64,000 bases of DNA from Porphyromonas uenonis DSM 23387 = JCM 13868 (lineage in GTDB: Bacteria; Bacteroidota; Bacteroidia; Bacteroidales; Porphyromonadaceae). Both the position numbers and the translations under genes were made by a program. The stretch's first letter is position 1. Each line of letters begins with the position of its first letter. The notes beneath the pieces were generated by a model, which worked only from the letters and a program-made list of their open reading frames with translations, had not been told where the DNA came from and ran no database searches. The stretch lies in NCBI RefSeq assembly GCF_000482365.1, contig NZ_AXVC01000018.1, forward strand, positions 62,001-126,000. The letters are read 5' to 3'. Below are positions 50,863 through 59,716 of this stretch, piece by piece.

Positions 50863-50868
50863 CCAACC

Positions 50869-51747
50869 ATGGCATCACTCAAAGTAAGACAGGGCTGGGA
50901 CCGTACGGTCTATCTAGTCAATATCGTACTCGCCTGCATCACCGTCATACCGCTCTTTCTCATCATCGGTAAGATCGTCATGGAGGGGTATCATCAGATC
51001 AACTGGGACTTCTTTACCAAGACGGCACCGACAGCTGTCGAGGCTATGATGGCTAAGAACGCTAACACGATCGAAGGCTCTCGCACGATACTCCCAGGCG
51101 GTATCGCTAATGGTATCGTCGGCACGCTCCTCATGACCCTCGTAGCCTCTATCATCGCTATCCCCATAGGTCTCCTGGGGGGTATCTATCTTTCGGAGAA
51201 TAGATCGTCACGCCTTGCCAGTGTAGTACGCTTTGTCACAGATCTACTACAAGGCACCCCCTCGATCGTCATCGGTATCATCGTCTACGCTTGGATCGTA
51301 CTACCGATGCGGGGTTACTCGGCTCTGGCGGGTGCTGTGGCTCTGGCGATCATGATGCTACCGCTCATCATACGCTCTACCGAGGAGACGCTGGCGCGAC
51401 TGCCTAAGTCCTTCAAAGAGTCGGCGCTTGCTCTCGGCTGCTCCTACCGTAAGATGGTCCTTAAGATCCTCCTTCCCTCCGCCATGGGTGGTCTGCTGAC
51501 AGGTATCCTGCTAGCTGTGAGTCGTATCATCGGCGAGACGGCACCGCTCATCATGACCGCTCTGGGCAGTGCCCGCATATCGTGGACGCTCGACACCCCT
51601 TCGTCGGCTGTGCCACTACTCATCTGGGAGTTTTACAGTGATCCCAACCTTCAGGAGCTGATATGGAGCTCTTCACTCTTCCTCTTGCTCCTAGTGCTCC
51701 TTCTAAACTTTATCGCCAAGCGTATCTCCGCTCGGACACGCTACTAG
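50869..51747 (+). CDS. pstA: Phosphate ABC transporter permease PstA
   Basis: Second membrane subunit, 292 residues with six predicted helices. The coupling loop reads LPKSFKESALALGCSYRKMVLKILLP (over about 178-203) and SRIIGETAPLIMTALG follows, as expected for PstA. A periplasmic insertion with MMAKNANTIEGSRTILPGG lies between helices one and two, also normal for the family. Starts 6 bp after pstC. Confidence 0.95.
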   Translation: MASLKVRQGWDRTVYLVNIVLACITVIPLFLIIGKIVMEGYHQINWDFFTKTAPTAVEAMMAKNANTIEGSRTILPGGIANGIVGTLLMTLVASIIAIPIGLLGGIYLSENRSSRLASVVRFVTDLLQGTPSIVIGIIVYAWIVLPMRGYSALAGAVALAIMMLPLIIRSTEETLARLPKSFKESALALGCSYRKMVLKILLPSAMGGLLTGILLAVSRIIGETAPLIMTALGSARISWTLDTPSSAVPLLIWEFYSDPNLQELIWSSSLFLLLLVLLLNFIAKRISARTRY

Positions 51748-51768
51748 TAACCTCTTTTTGTCCAAAGC

Positions 51769-52557
51769 ATGACTCCAAACGCTATACAGACGACAACGCC
51801 CGACGTGGTCCTCCAGCTAGACAACGTCAGCATCTGGTACACTCCTGAGAAGAGTGCCGTGACCAATGTCTCGGCGGAGATCCACGACCATGAGATCACC
51901 GCCATCATGGGACCCAGTGGTTGTGGCAAGAGTACCTTGCTACGTGCCATCAACCGCATGCACGAGCTTTACCCCGGTATACGTACCGACGGGCGTATCC
52001 TCCTACAGGGGGAGAACATCTTAGAGAAAGACCCGATGGTCGTCCGTCGTATGGCGGGGATGGTCTTCCAGCAGCCGAATCCCTTCCCGACGATGAGCAT
52101 CGCCGACAATGTGATGGCGGGCTACAAGCTCAACGGCATCAAGGTCTCCAAAGCGCAACGCGAAGAGATCCTGACCAGCTCTCTGCAGTCGGTCGGACTC
52201 TGGGAGGAGGTCAAGGACCGGCTGGACAAGCGTGGCTCCTTCCTCTCGGGCGGACAGCAACAGCGACTCTGCATCGCTCGTGCTTTGGCACTACGTCCTC
52301 GGCTACTCCTGATGGACGAGCCGACCTCCGCCCTAGATCCGATAGCGACCAATTGCATCGAGGAGCTGATCCTAGAGCTCAAGAAGGAGATAGCTATCCT
52401 CATCGTCACGCACAATATGGGGCAGGCGGCGCGCATATCCGACCGCTCGATGTTTATGTACCTCGGCGAGCTGGTCGAGTATGACCGCACCGACAAGATG
52501 TTTACCAACCCCAGCGATCAGCGCACCGAGGACTACCTACAGGGCAACTTCGGATAA
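51769..52557 (+). CDS. pstB: Phosphate ABC transporter ATPase PstB
   Basis: ATPase of 262 residues that drives phosphate uptake. Walker A GPSGCGKST is near 45-53, followed by LLRAINRMHELYPGIR as in PstB; signature LSGGQQQRLCIARAL and Walker B LLLMDEPTSALDP follow; the C-terminal EDYLQGNFG is diagnostic of PstB. The N-terminal start at 51769 gives a slightly long leader but in-frame sequence is continuous. Starts 21 bp after pstA. Confidence 0.96.
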   Translation: MTPNAIQTTTPDVVLQLDNVSIWYTPEKSAVTNVSAEIHDHEITAIMGPSGCGKSTLLRAINRMHELYPGIRTDGRILLQGENILEKDPMVVRRMAGMVFQQPNPFPTMSIADNVMAGYKLNGIKVSKAQREEILTSSLQSVGLWEEVKDRLDKRGSFLSGGQQQRLCIARALALRPRLLLMDEPTSALDPIATNCIEELILELKKEIAILIVTHNMGQAARISDRSMFMYLGELVEYDRTDKMFTNPSDQRTEDYLQGNFG

Positions 52558-52626
52558 AACGTTGTAACTTAGATCTGCCGTACAGACAGACACACTATCA
52601 AGTAAAAAACGAAACTGTCACAGCCT

Positions 52627-53364
52627 ATGTCACCCAATATGGATCATCACGTCGTCCTAATCAAGGAAGACTTCAACGTACTCAACAAAGTAATCGCTCG
52701 CCAAGTCGAGGCGATACAGCATCTCCTCAGCGGGATCGTCGAGCCTGAGGCTTACGAGCATATTGAGATGAACGAAACCATCATAGATAGCTTAGAGGTC
52801 AAGATACGGAGCGAAGTCATCAACGGGATCATCCTCTACACGCCTCGAGCCTCTGAGGCGAGGCGCATGTTTGCCCTGCACGATATGACCAGTTACCTAG
52901 AGCGTATCGGTGATCTACTGCTCAATGTGGCCAACTTCACCCGTGCGATCGACACGGGCAATGTGCTGTACCTACAGTATGCCGACACGCTTCGTGAGAT
53001 GCTTGCTGAGACCTATAGGATGGTTACAGATGCGGTCACATCGTTCTTTGCTGGTGACTCCGAGCTCTCACGCAGTGTCATCGGCCGAGATACGCATATA
53101 GACGACCTGCACTATCAGGTCAACGATTCGCTACCCCAGGTCTTACTAGACACAGAGCTGAGTCCCGACGTAGACTCTATACAGGCTTCACTGGCGATCA
53201 GCAGTATAGCCTATAATCTAGAGCGCATCGGTGACAATGCGACAAACATTGCCGAGGCGGCCATCTTCCATGCAGAAGGTAAGAACCTACTCCACGCTAA
53301 GAACCAAAAAGTAGAGATCCCCACCGAACAAGAGCTAGAGAATTATGGACAAGAAGAAGTTTAA
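52627..53364 (+). CDS. phoU: Phosphate signalling complex protein PhoU
   Basis: Cytoplasmic all-helical protein of 245 residues with two PhoU repeats (about 15-105 and 120-215). The second includes the metal-binding-type motif AYNLERIGDNATNIAEAAIF and the first TSYLERIGDLLLNVANF. PhoU links the Pst transporter to the sensor kinase and represses the regulon when phosphate is plentiful. Its last 20 bp overlap the response-regulator start, so the two are translationally coupled. Confidence 0.92.
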   Translation: MSPNMDHHVVLIKEDFNVLNKVIARQVEAIQHLLSGIVEPEAYEHIEMNETIIDSLEVKIRSEVINGIILYTPRASEARRMFALHDMTSYLERIGDLLLNVANFTRAIDTGNVLYLQYADTLREMLAETYRMVTDAVTSFFAGDSELSRSVIGRDTHIDDLHYQVNDSLPQVLLDTELSPDVDSIQASLAISSIAYNLERIGDNATNIAEAAIFHAEGKNLLHAKNQKVEIPTEQELENYGQEEV

Positions 53365-54046
53365 GCTCCTCATCGTCGACGACGAGGAGGACCTCCGCGA
53401 GATACTTACCTTCAACCTCGCCAGCGAGGGTTATCAAGTCTCCACAGCTGCCAATGCTGAGGAGGCGCTCAAGATGCCGCTTGAGGAGTATCACCTCCTC
53501 ATCCTCGACGTGATGATGCCTGGGATAAACGGCTTCAAGCTCGCTGAGCTCATACGACGGGAGAAGAAGCTCACCACTCCGATCATCTTCCTTACTGCTA
53601 AGGGTACCGAAAACGATCTCCTCACCGGCTTTAACATCGGAGCCGACGACTATATGGCGAAGCCTTTCTCCATCAAGGAGCTACAGGCGCGCATTCAGGC
53701 TATCCTCATGCGCTCCTTGCAGAGCGGTCCAGACTTTGGAGAGAGTCAGATAGAGATCGGCTCGCTCCTCATTGACCTAGATGCTAAGCAGGTATTTGTC
53801 CATGGAGAGCCTATCGAGCTAACCAAGAAAGAGCTGGAGATCCTCGTCTTATTGGCACGAGACCCAGGCAAAGTCTTCTCACGCGAGGAGATCCTCGATC
53901 GCGTATGGCGCGAGGATGTCTTCGTCTTGGAGCGCACCATCGATGTACACATCACCCGAATCCGCAAGAAGCTGCGCAGTGGCGGAGTTAAGATCATCAA
54001 CCGCTCAGGCTTCGGCTATTGCCTCGTCGAGGAGGAGGCCGAGTAG
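53345..54046 (+). CDS. phoB: OmpR/PhoB-family response regulator
   Basis: Response regulator of 233 residues. Receiver domain 1-120: acidic pair DDEED at 12-16, phosphoacceptor Asp55 (LLILDVMMPG), Thr84, and Lys in DDYMAKPF. The winged-helix DNA-binding domain follows (LTKKELEILVLLARDPGKVFSREEIL ... HITRIRKKL). It overlaps phoU by 20 bp and precedes the sensor kinase, so it is most likely the regulator of the pst operon; the name phoB rests on this context. Confidence 0.9.
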   Translation: MDKKKFKLLIVDDEEDLREILTFNLASEGYQVSTAANAEEALKMPLEEYHLLILDVMMPGINGFKLAELIRREKKLTTPIIFLTAKGTENDLLTGFNIGADDYMAKPFSIKELQARIQAILMRSLQSGPDFGESQIEIGSLLIDLDAKQVFVHGEPIELTKKELEILVLLARDPGKVFSREEILDRVWREDVFVLERTIDVHITRIRKKLRSGGVKIINRSGFGYCLVEEEAE

Positions 54047-54076
54047 TCCCACTTTCACACCATATATCGTCCTACT

Positions 54077-55897
54077 ATGAGCCAGTACAACTATAAGTCC
54101 AAAGTCTTTATCTTCGCGACCCTGCTCTTCATTCTCTTTGGCGGGATCATCTACTTCGTACAGCGTGCCTCCGAAAAGGAGATCAAGACCAAAGCCCTCG
54201 TGGGATACCTCGAGCGGGTCACTGACTGTGTCAATAGTTACATAGCAGACTATGTAGCGCATCCCCAGGAGCAAGAGACAGACTCACTCTCCAGCTTTAG
54301 TCATCTGCCGAGCACACAAGCTCTAGGACGCTTCTTATCCTATCTCCCAGACAATCTACGCTTCACAATCATCGACCTACAGGGCGAAGTCTACTTTGAC
54401 AACGTCACCCAGGGACCAATCCCTGAGAACCACCTCTCACGTGTAGAGCTACAACAGGCCAATCTCAATGGTACTGGCACCTCCAAGCGGTATAGCGATA
54501 CGCTCGGAGAGGACTTCTACTACTTTGCCAAGAAGTACCAAGATCAGGGATACTACATCCGTGTGGCCATACCTTACCATATAGACTATGTCAACTACTT
54601 TCGCTCCAATCACTTCTTCCTCCTCCTCATCGTTGGCGTCTTCAGTCTGGCACTGCTGGCGGTGGTCTTTTTTACGGACCAATTCTCCCGCTCGGTGCGT
54701 AAGCTTCATGACTTTGTGTCGAAGGCACAGGCTGGTGGGGAGTACGAGTCGGTCACTTTCCCCAAGAGTGAGATCGGAGAGCTAGGAGAGCAGCTCAAGA
54801 AGACCTTTAAGATACTCGAAAAGAGCAACACCCGCTACGAGATCGAGCGCGAAAAGCTCATACAGCACTTTGCTAGCTCCGATGCGGGCATAGCTTTCTT
54901 TAGTGAGCAGCGACAGTTTATCTATGCGAACAGCCACTTCATACAGAACCTCAACACCCTCGTCGATACCCCTACCTTTATCATCGATGAGCGCATCCTC
55001 GACTACCCTGAGCTTTATCAGGTCAAGACTCTTCTAGCGGATCAAGAGGCTCACCCAGGCACCGCTTCGCGCTCCACACGATACATCATCGACAAGGACG
55101 GCTCGCATATAGAGGTGCGCGCACAGCTTTTCCCAGATAATAGCTTTGAGATCGTCCTGACTAATGTAACTAAGAAGGAAAACGATCGTCGCCTCAAGCA
55201 CGACATGACCAATAGTATAGCCCACGAACTGCGCACGCCTGTTACTTGCGCTCGTGGTTACCTTGAGACGATCCTCAACCAGCCACTCCCTGAGGAGCGG
55301 CAGCGCTACTTCATCGAGCGCACTTACAATCAGATGATACGTCTCTCACAGCTCATCAGCGATGTCTCTATGATCACCAAGCTGGAGGAGGCGAGCGACC
55401 TCTATGCCCTGCAGGAGCTAACTCCGTATAGTGTCGTCGAGGAGGTCAAAGCAGCTCTAGAGATCAAGCTACAGGAGGCGCAGATGACCATCTGCAATCG
55501 AATCCCCGAGCAGACAACCGTACAGGCCAATCACTCGCTACTCTATGCTGTCTTTGCCAACCTGACCGAGAATAGCATTCGCTACGCTGGCACCGGTACT
55601 ACCATAGAGATCGAGCAGACGATGGAGGACGAGCGCTACTACTACTTCACCTTTGCGGACAACGGGCCTGGCATCCCCGAGAGCGAGAGCCTGGCTAAGA
55701 TCTTCGACCGCTTCTACCGCATCGATGGCGGACGCAGTCGTGAGATGGGCGGATCGGGACTGGGACTCTCCATCGTACGAAATGCTATACGCTTCCACGG
55801 CGGAGAGATCTCGGCCAAGAACAGACCCACGGGAGGTCTCGAGTTCTTCTTCTCGCTAGCCAAGAGCGTCCCCGACAAAGCGCCCCGAGAGCACTAG
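54077..55897 (+). CDS. phoR: Sensor histidine kinase (PhoR-like)
   Basis: Membrane kinase of 606 residues. Helices at about 10-28 and 177-200 enclose a periplasmic sensor region of about 150 residues; a HAMP-like segment (KLHDFVSKAQAGGEYESV) and a PAS-like region follow. The catalytic half has the H-box NSIAHELRTPVTCARGYL, N-box NLTENSIRYAG, G1 FADNGPGIPE and G2 MGGSGLGLSIV. The large periplasmic domain differs from PhoR of E. coli, which has almost none; signalling through PstSCAB-PhoU is inferred from the gene order. It begins 30 bp after the regulator. Confidence 0.9.
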   Translation: MSQYNYKSKVFIFATLLFILFGGIIYFVQRASEKEIKTKALVGYLERVTDCVNSYIADYVAHPQEQETDSLSSFSHLPSTQALGRFLSYLPDNLRFTIIDLQGEVYFDNVTQGPIPENHLSRVELQQANLNGTGTSKRYSDTLGEDFYYFAKKYQDQGYYIRVAIPYHIDYVNYFRSNHFFLLLIVGVFSLALLAVVFFTDQFSRSVRKLHDFVSKAQAGGEYESVTFPKSEIGELGEQLKKTFKILEKSNTRYEIEREKLIQHFASSDAGIAFFSEQRQFIYANSHFIQNLNTLVDTPTFIIDERILDYPELYQVKTLLADQEAHPGTASRSTRYIIDKDGSHIEVRAQLFPDNSFEIVLTNVTKKENDRRLKHDMTNSIAHELRTPVTCARGYLETILNQPLPEERQRYFIERTYNQMIRLSQLISDVSMITKLEEASDLYALQELTPYSVVEEVKAALEIKLQEAQMTICNRIPEQTTVQANHSLLYAVFANLTENSIRYAGTGTTIEIEQTMEDERYYYFTFADNGPGIPESESLAKIFDRFYRIDGGRSREMGGSGLGLSIVRNAIRFHGGEISAKNRPTGGLEFFFSLAKSVPDKAPREH

Positions 55898-55939
55898 TTC
55901 AGACCGATCTGTGCTATCGGATCAAAGCAAAACTCCCTA

Positions 55940-56025
55940 GGCGAAGGATAGCTTTCCAACCTTGGAAAAGAAAGTTTCCAGCCTTGGAAAACTACTTTTC
56001 CAAGGGAGGAAGCGTTTTGGAAACT
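55940..56025. repeat. Array of 22-bp dyad units (locus 6)
   Basis: Three units of exactly 22 bp at 55953-55974, 55975-55996 and 55997-56018, with dyads of the type TTTCC-N6-GGAAA. The half-site TTCC/GGAA and spacing are like those of loci 3 and 7, but the arms begin TTT instead of AGT. Confidence 0.8.
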
Positions 56026-56036
56026 TTACAATACGA

Positions 56037-56082
56037 TCCGACCCCTCCGCTTATGACTCCTGTCAGATAGCGGAGAGGTCGG
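56037..56082. terminator. Long hairpin between convergent kinase and lipA genes
   Basis: TCCGACCCCTCCGCTTATGAC pairs with most of GTCAGATAGCGGAGAGGTCGGA (a few mismatches) around a short TCCT loop. There is no T-tract on either side, so it is a structural or two-way stop signal rather than a classical terminator. Confidence 0.5.
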
Positions 56083-56124
56083 AACAGCTTAGTGGGAAAT
56101 GAGTCGCTCTATGGAACGACGACG

Positions 56125-56976
56125 CTAGAGCAAGTGACGCTCGGCATGGTAGGAGGAGCGCACGAGGGGACCGCTCTCGACGTGGCGGAAGCCTTTGTCT
56201 AGGGCTATCTCCCGAAGCTCGGCAAAGCGGTCTGGATGCACATACTCCTGGACGGGGTAGTGGCGACGAGTAGGCTGGAGGTACTGACCTAGCGTGAGGA
56301 TACTACAATGGACCTGACGCAGATCATCCATCGTCTCGAGGATCTCCTCCTGCGTCTCGCCGAGACCGAGCATCAGCCCTGTCTTAGCGGGTAGTCCCGC
56401 CTCAGCAATCTGTGCCAAGACGGAGAGGCTACAGTCATAAGTAGCTCGGCTGCGCACGATGGGCGTGAGCCGTCGTACGGTCTCCATATTGTGCGCCACC
56501 ACCTCGGGACGCTCCTGGAGGATTGGGGCTATCAGCTCTGCCTGCCCATCGAAGTCTGGTATCAGCACCTCGATCGTGACGCCAGGGCAGAGCTCGCGTA
56601 TCTGTCGTATAGTCTCGACCCAGTGGGCGCTTCCCTTGTCGGGCAGGTCGTCGCGATCCACACTGGTGACCACCGCATGCTTGAGCCCTAGCGCACGGAC
56701 ACTCTCAGCCACGTGACGAGGCTCCTCAGGGTCTAGCGGCAGCGGGCGGCCCGTCTCTGTATTGCAAAACTTACAAGCGCGTGTGCAGACGGCTCCCCCG
56801 ATCATAAAGGTAGCGGTGCCTCGTGACCAGCACTCACCTTGGTTAGGGCAGCGCCCGCTCGTGCAGATGGTGTGCAGGCAGTGCTTCTGCAGCACGGCAC
56901 GCGTCTCGTCGTAGGTTACATCGCTACCAAGCTTGATCTTGAGCCACTCAGGCTTGCGTATGTGGGGTTGCTTCAT
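56125..56976 (-). CDS. lipA: Lipoyl synthase
   Basis: Radical-SAM enzyme of 283 residues that inserts two sulfurs into octanoyl groups on lipoyl domains. The auxiliary 4Fe-4S cluster Cys are 38, 43 and 49 (CTSGRCPNQGEC), the radical-SAM cluster Cys are 64, 68 and 71 (CTRACKFC), and the C-terminal RSSYHAE provides the serine ligand. Length matches the family. Targets include GcvH of the glycine cleavage system, whose P-protein is encoded at 28.6 kb. It starts 9 bp after the dipeptidyl peptidase stop. Confidence 0.96.
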   Translation of the reverse strand: MKQPHIRKPEWLKIKLGSDVTYDETRAVLQKHCLHTICTSGRCPNQGECWSRGTATFMIGGAVCTRACKFCNTETGRPLPLDPEEPRHVAESVRALGLKHAVVTSVDRDDLPDKGSAHWVETIRQIRELCPGVTIEVLIPDFDGQAELIAPILQERPEVVAHNMETVRRLTPIVRSRATYDCSLSVLAQIAEAGLPAKTGLMLGLGETQEEILETMDDLRQVHCSILTLGQYLQPTRRHYPVQEYVHPDRFAELREIALDKGFRHVESGPLVRSSYHAERHLL

Positions 56977-56985
56977 TAGCTCTTT

Positions 56986-59151
56986 TTACTTCAGCTTACG
57001 ATCGAGGAACTCGATGATGCGGCTGTAGAGGTGCTGCCTATTGTTGCCCCCATAGATGCTGTGATCCTTGTCTGTGTAGGTCGCCATCTCAAAGGGGATG
57101 TCCGCCTTGACCAGTTCGGTGGCTAGGCGCATCGTATTTTGCAGATGCACATTGTCATCAGCCGTGCCGTGGATGACGAGTAGATCGCCATGGAGGTTGT
57201 GAGCGATAGAGAGGACTGAGGAAGCCTCGTAGCCCTTGTTATTAACCTGCGGTGTCGCCATAAAGCGCTCTGTATAAACCGTGTCGTAAAAGCGCCAGTC
57301 GGTCACAGGAGCCACAGCTACACCAGCACGAAAGACCTTGCCACGACAGAGCGACATGAGCGTATTGTACCCGCCATAGCTCCAGCCGAAGATAGCGATG
57401 CGACTTCCATCGATATAGTTAAACTGCTTGGGCAGCGCCTCGGCAGCTGCAATCTGGTCGCTACTCTCGCGCAGACCTAGCTCACGATAGGTGCACTTGC
57501 GCCACTCGGTGCCACGGCCTCCGGTGCCACGTCCGTCCACACAGACTACGACGTAGCCAGCCTGAGCGAGGGCGTACTCCCAGCCAATGTAAAACTGATC
57601 CAACACCTCCTGCGAGTCGGGACCACTGTACTGGTGCATCACGGTGGGGTAATGCTTGCTCGCATCAAAGTGTGGCGGACGAATCATCCAGCCATGGAGC
57701 GTGCGCCCAGGAGCCACCTCGATGGTAAAGAACTCCTTGTCGTTGTAGTCATACCCCTTGAGCTTAGCGACCAGCTGTGCGTTGTCTTCGAGCGTACGGA
57801 TCACCTTGCCCTCCTTTGTCGTGCGGATTGTCGTGACGGTAGGGGTCTTAGCATTGCTATAGCTATTGATGAAGTAGCTGTAGTCCTGAGTAAAGCTAGC
57901 GCGATTGATGCCAGCCTCTCCGGCTAAGACGGTCGTCTTGCCTTGTGGGGTCGTCTTGAGGACACGTCGCTGAGTAGGCGTCTGGTCGGCCGCCTGGTAG
58001 TAGACGTTGCCCTCGCTGTCACAGCCGTAGAAGCTGATGATGTCCCAATTGCCCTGCGTCAGACGCTTCTGTAGCGCTCCATTTGTGCCGTACTTGTAGA
58101 GTTGTGTAGATCCATCGCGCTCGCTCAGCATGACGATGCCATCGGGGACGAAGCGCATGGAGTTGATAAACTCATTGTTGATATATCGTGGGTCTTGCTC
58201 ACGAAGGGTCAGACGAGGCGTGCGGCTCTTCGGATTGATGCGATATACCTTGATGTCGTTTTGTAGCCGATTGAATGTGATAGCTGCTAGATCACTTCCC
58301 CAGCCAGTGAAGACGATGCGGGGTATGTAGCCGTCGGCATCTAGCGGTAGATCCACACGGTCGGTGCGCTTGAGGTCAAGGTTGTAGAGGTGTAGTGAGA
58401 CGGTCGAGTTTCGCTCGCCCACTTTCGGGTACTTGTAGACATAGTCCGTGGGGTAGAGGTCGTCCCCGTAGATAGGCATCGAGTAAGCCTTGACCTGGCT
58501 CTCGTCACTGCGTACGAAGGCTAGGAAGTCGCTCTGGGGGCTCCACTCCATCAGGCGTGTCGTGCTAAACTCCTCTTCGTAGACCCAGTCGGTGGTACCG
58601 TTGATCACTTCATTGCGCTTACCATCCGTAGTGACCTGTACCTCAGAGTTGAAGTCAAACTTCTTGATGAAGATATTGTTGTCCCTGACGAAAGCTACCA
58701 TCCGCCCATCAGGACTGAAGGTAGGGATCATAATGTCGCCCTCGGTGAGTGGCTCACAAAGGTTACGGCGCACATCGTAGTGGGTAGCACGTAGCGTGTA
58801 GGAGCGTCTGTAGATAGGCTTGATGTCGGTATAGATCAGGATATGATGTCCTGAGGGTGCTATGTCGTAGTCCCAAATCGCCTTGATATCACACTCACGA
58901 GCCTTGGCAATGTCAAAGAGCGTATCGACGGCTCGTCCTGTAGCGTACTCATACTTGACAATACGCTGGTAGTCATCGCTGATGAGCGTGTAGTGCTTGC
59001 CGTCGGGTAGAGAGCGAAAGCCGTTGCCAGCGCCACGAGCTGCAAAAGCGCCTGAGGTGACCTCTGGTAGAGTGATCTCACGCTGCTGCTGGGCGACGAG
59101 CGTGAGCGAGCAGAGGAGTACGAGGGTTGTAAAAAGTGTGCGGATACGCAT
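56986..59151 (-). CDS. dppIV: Dipeptidyl peptidase IV (S9B)
   Basis: Exported serine peptidase of 721 residues that releases Xaa-Pro (or Ala) dipeptides from the N-termini of peptides, a central reaction in Porphyromonas protein feeding and collagen breakdown. Signal peptide MRIRTLFTTLVLLCSLTLVAQ; an eight-bladed propeller (about 40-470) contains DWVYEEEF (glutamates that bind the substrate N-terminus); the alpha/beta-hydrolase domain has Ser591 (GWSYGGY), Asp665 (GTADDNVH) and His697 (DKDHSIYGG). Length, order and many segments (VAFVRDNNIFIKKFDF, GTGGRGTEWRKCTY) match the P. gingivalis enzyme. Its leader carries four nTTAGAn heptamers. Confidence 0.96.
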   Translation of the reverse strand: MRIRTLFTTLVLLCSLTLVAQQQREITLPEVTSGAFAARGAGNGFRSLPDGKHYTLISDDYQRIVKYEYATGRAVDTLFDIAKARECDIKAIWDYDIAPSGHHILIYTDIKPIYRRSYTLRATHYDVRRNLCEPLTEGDIMIPTFSPDGRMVAFVRDNNIFIKKFDFNSEVQVTTDGKRNEVINGTTDWVYEEEFSTTRLMEWSPQSDFLAFVRSDESQVKAYSMPIYGDDLYPTDYVYKYPKVGERNSTVSLHLYNLDLKRTDRVDLPLDADGYIPRIVFTGWGSDLAAITFNRLQNDIKVYRINPKSRTPRLTLREQDPRYINNEFINSMRFVPDGIVMLSERDGSTQLYKYGTNGALQKRLTQGNWDIISFYGCDSEGNVYYQAADQTPTQRRVLKTTPQGKTTVLAGEAGINRASFTQDYSYFINSYSNAKTPTVTTIRTTKEGKVIRTLEDNAQLVAKLKGYDYNDKEFFTIEVAPGRTLHGWMIRPPHFDASKHYPTVMHQYSGPDSQEVLDQFYIGWEYALAQAGYVVVCVDGRGTGGRGTEWRKCTYRELGLRESSDQIAAAEALPKQFNYIDGSRIAIFGWSYGGYNTLMSLCRGKVFRAGVAVAPVTDWRFYDTVYTERFMATPQVNNKGYEASSVLSIAHNLHGDLLVIHGTADDNVHLQNTMRLATELVKADIPFEMATYTDKDHSIYGGNNRQHLYSRIIEFLDRKLK

Positions 59152-59160
59152 GGAGAAGAG

Positions 59161-59188
59161 GTTAGAGATTAGAATTTAGAGATTAGAG
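59161..59188. repeat. Four tandem heptamers (nTTAGAn) in the DPP IV leader
   Basis: GTTAGAG, ATTAGAA, TTTAGAG, ATTAGAG at 59161-59188, beginning 9 bp from the DPP IV start codon. They belong to the same class as the array before the thioesterase gene. Confidence 0.8.
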
Positions 59189-59251
59189 GCAAGCCACAGT
59201 GTAGACCCCTAGAGAGGGTTTACACTATGACTATATGTAGTGCGGAGGGGG

Positions 59252-59689
59252 TTACTTGCGCTTGAAGGTGAGGCTGGGCTGACCCGAAGCGTCGTGTGTA
59301 GAGTAGAGCTTGAGCGTATTTGCACCATTCATACGAAAGACTTTAGCCTCCTGTAGTGCTGCTAGGAAGATGCGCTCGTACATCATATTGTTGCAGGCCA
59401 TACGCGTCGACATAATGTTCCCGATCTTGATGCGACCGTCAGAGTAGACGATGCACTCGCCACCGTAGCTATTGCAGGCTGCTTGCCCATAGATGCGAGC
59501 CTTACTGATGCTGATAGTGGCTGTCTGGAGGGCGTCGTCATTAATCTTGATACCATCCATGTGGGTGAGTTCCCAAGCACTCCCCTCGAGGGAAGCTAGA
59601 TTGACCTTGCTACTGTTCTTACAGGTACCACAGCTGACGCAGAGCAGAGAGGTCAGCAGGAGCAGTGCTACAAAATAGATTCTCTTCAT
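59252..59689 (-). CDS. META-domain (HslJ-like) lipoprotein
   Basis: Small protein of 145 residues with a lipoprotein signal (MKRIYFVALLLLTSLLCVSC). Mature residues show the META/HslJ fold motifs: EGSAWELTHMDG (about 35-46), GQAACNSYGGECIV with the conserved Gly-x-x-Cys-Asn-x-(x)-Gly, IKIGNIMSTRMACNNMMYERIFLAAL, and a closing LKLYS strand. The family is linked to heat or novobiocin resistance in E. coli, but its biochemical function is unknown. It is separated from the next gene by 27 bp and from DPP IV by 100 bp. Confidence 0.85.
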   Translation of the reverse strand: MKRIYFVALLLLTSLLCVSCGTCKNSSKVNLASLEGSAWELTHMDGIKINDDALQTATISISKARIYGQAACNSYGGECIVYSDGRIKIGNIMSTRMACNNMMYERIFLAALQEAKVFRMNGANTLKLYSTHDASGQPSLTFKRK

Positions 59690-59716
59690 AGTGATTCGTT
59701 TGCTATTGGTTATTCA

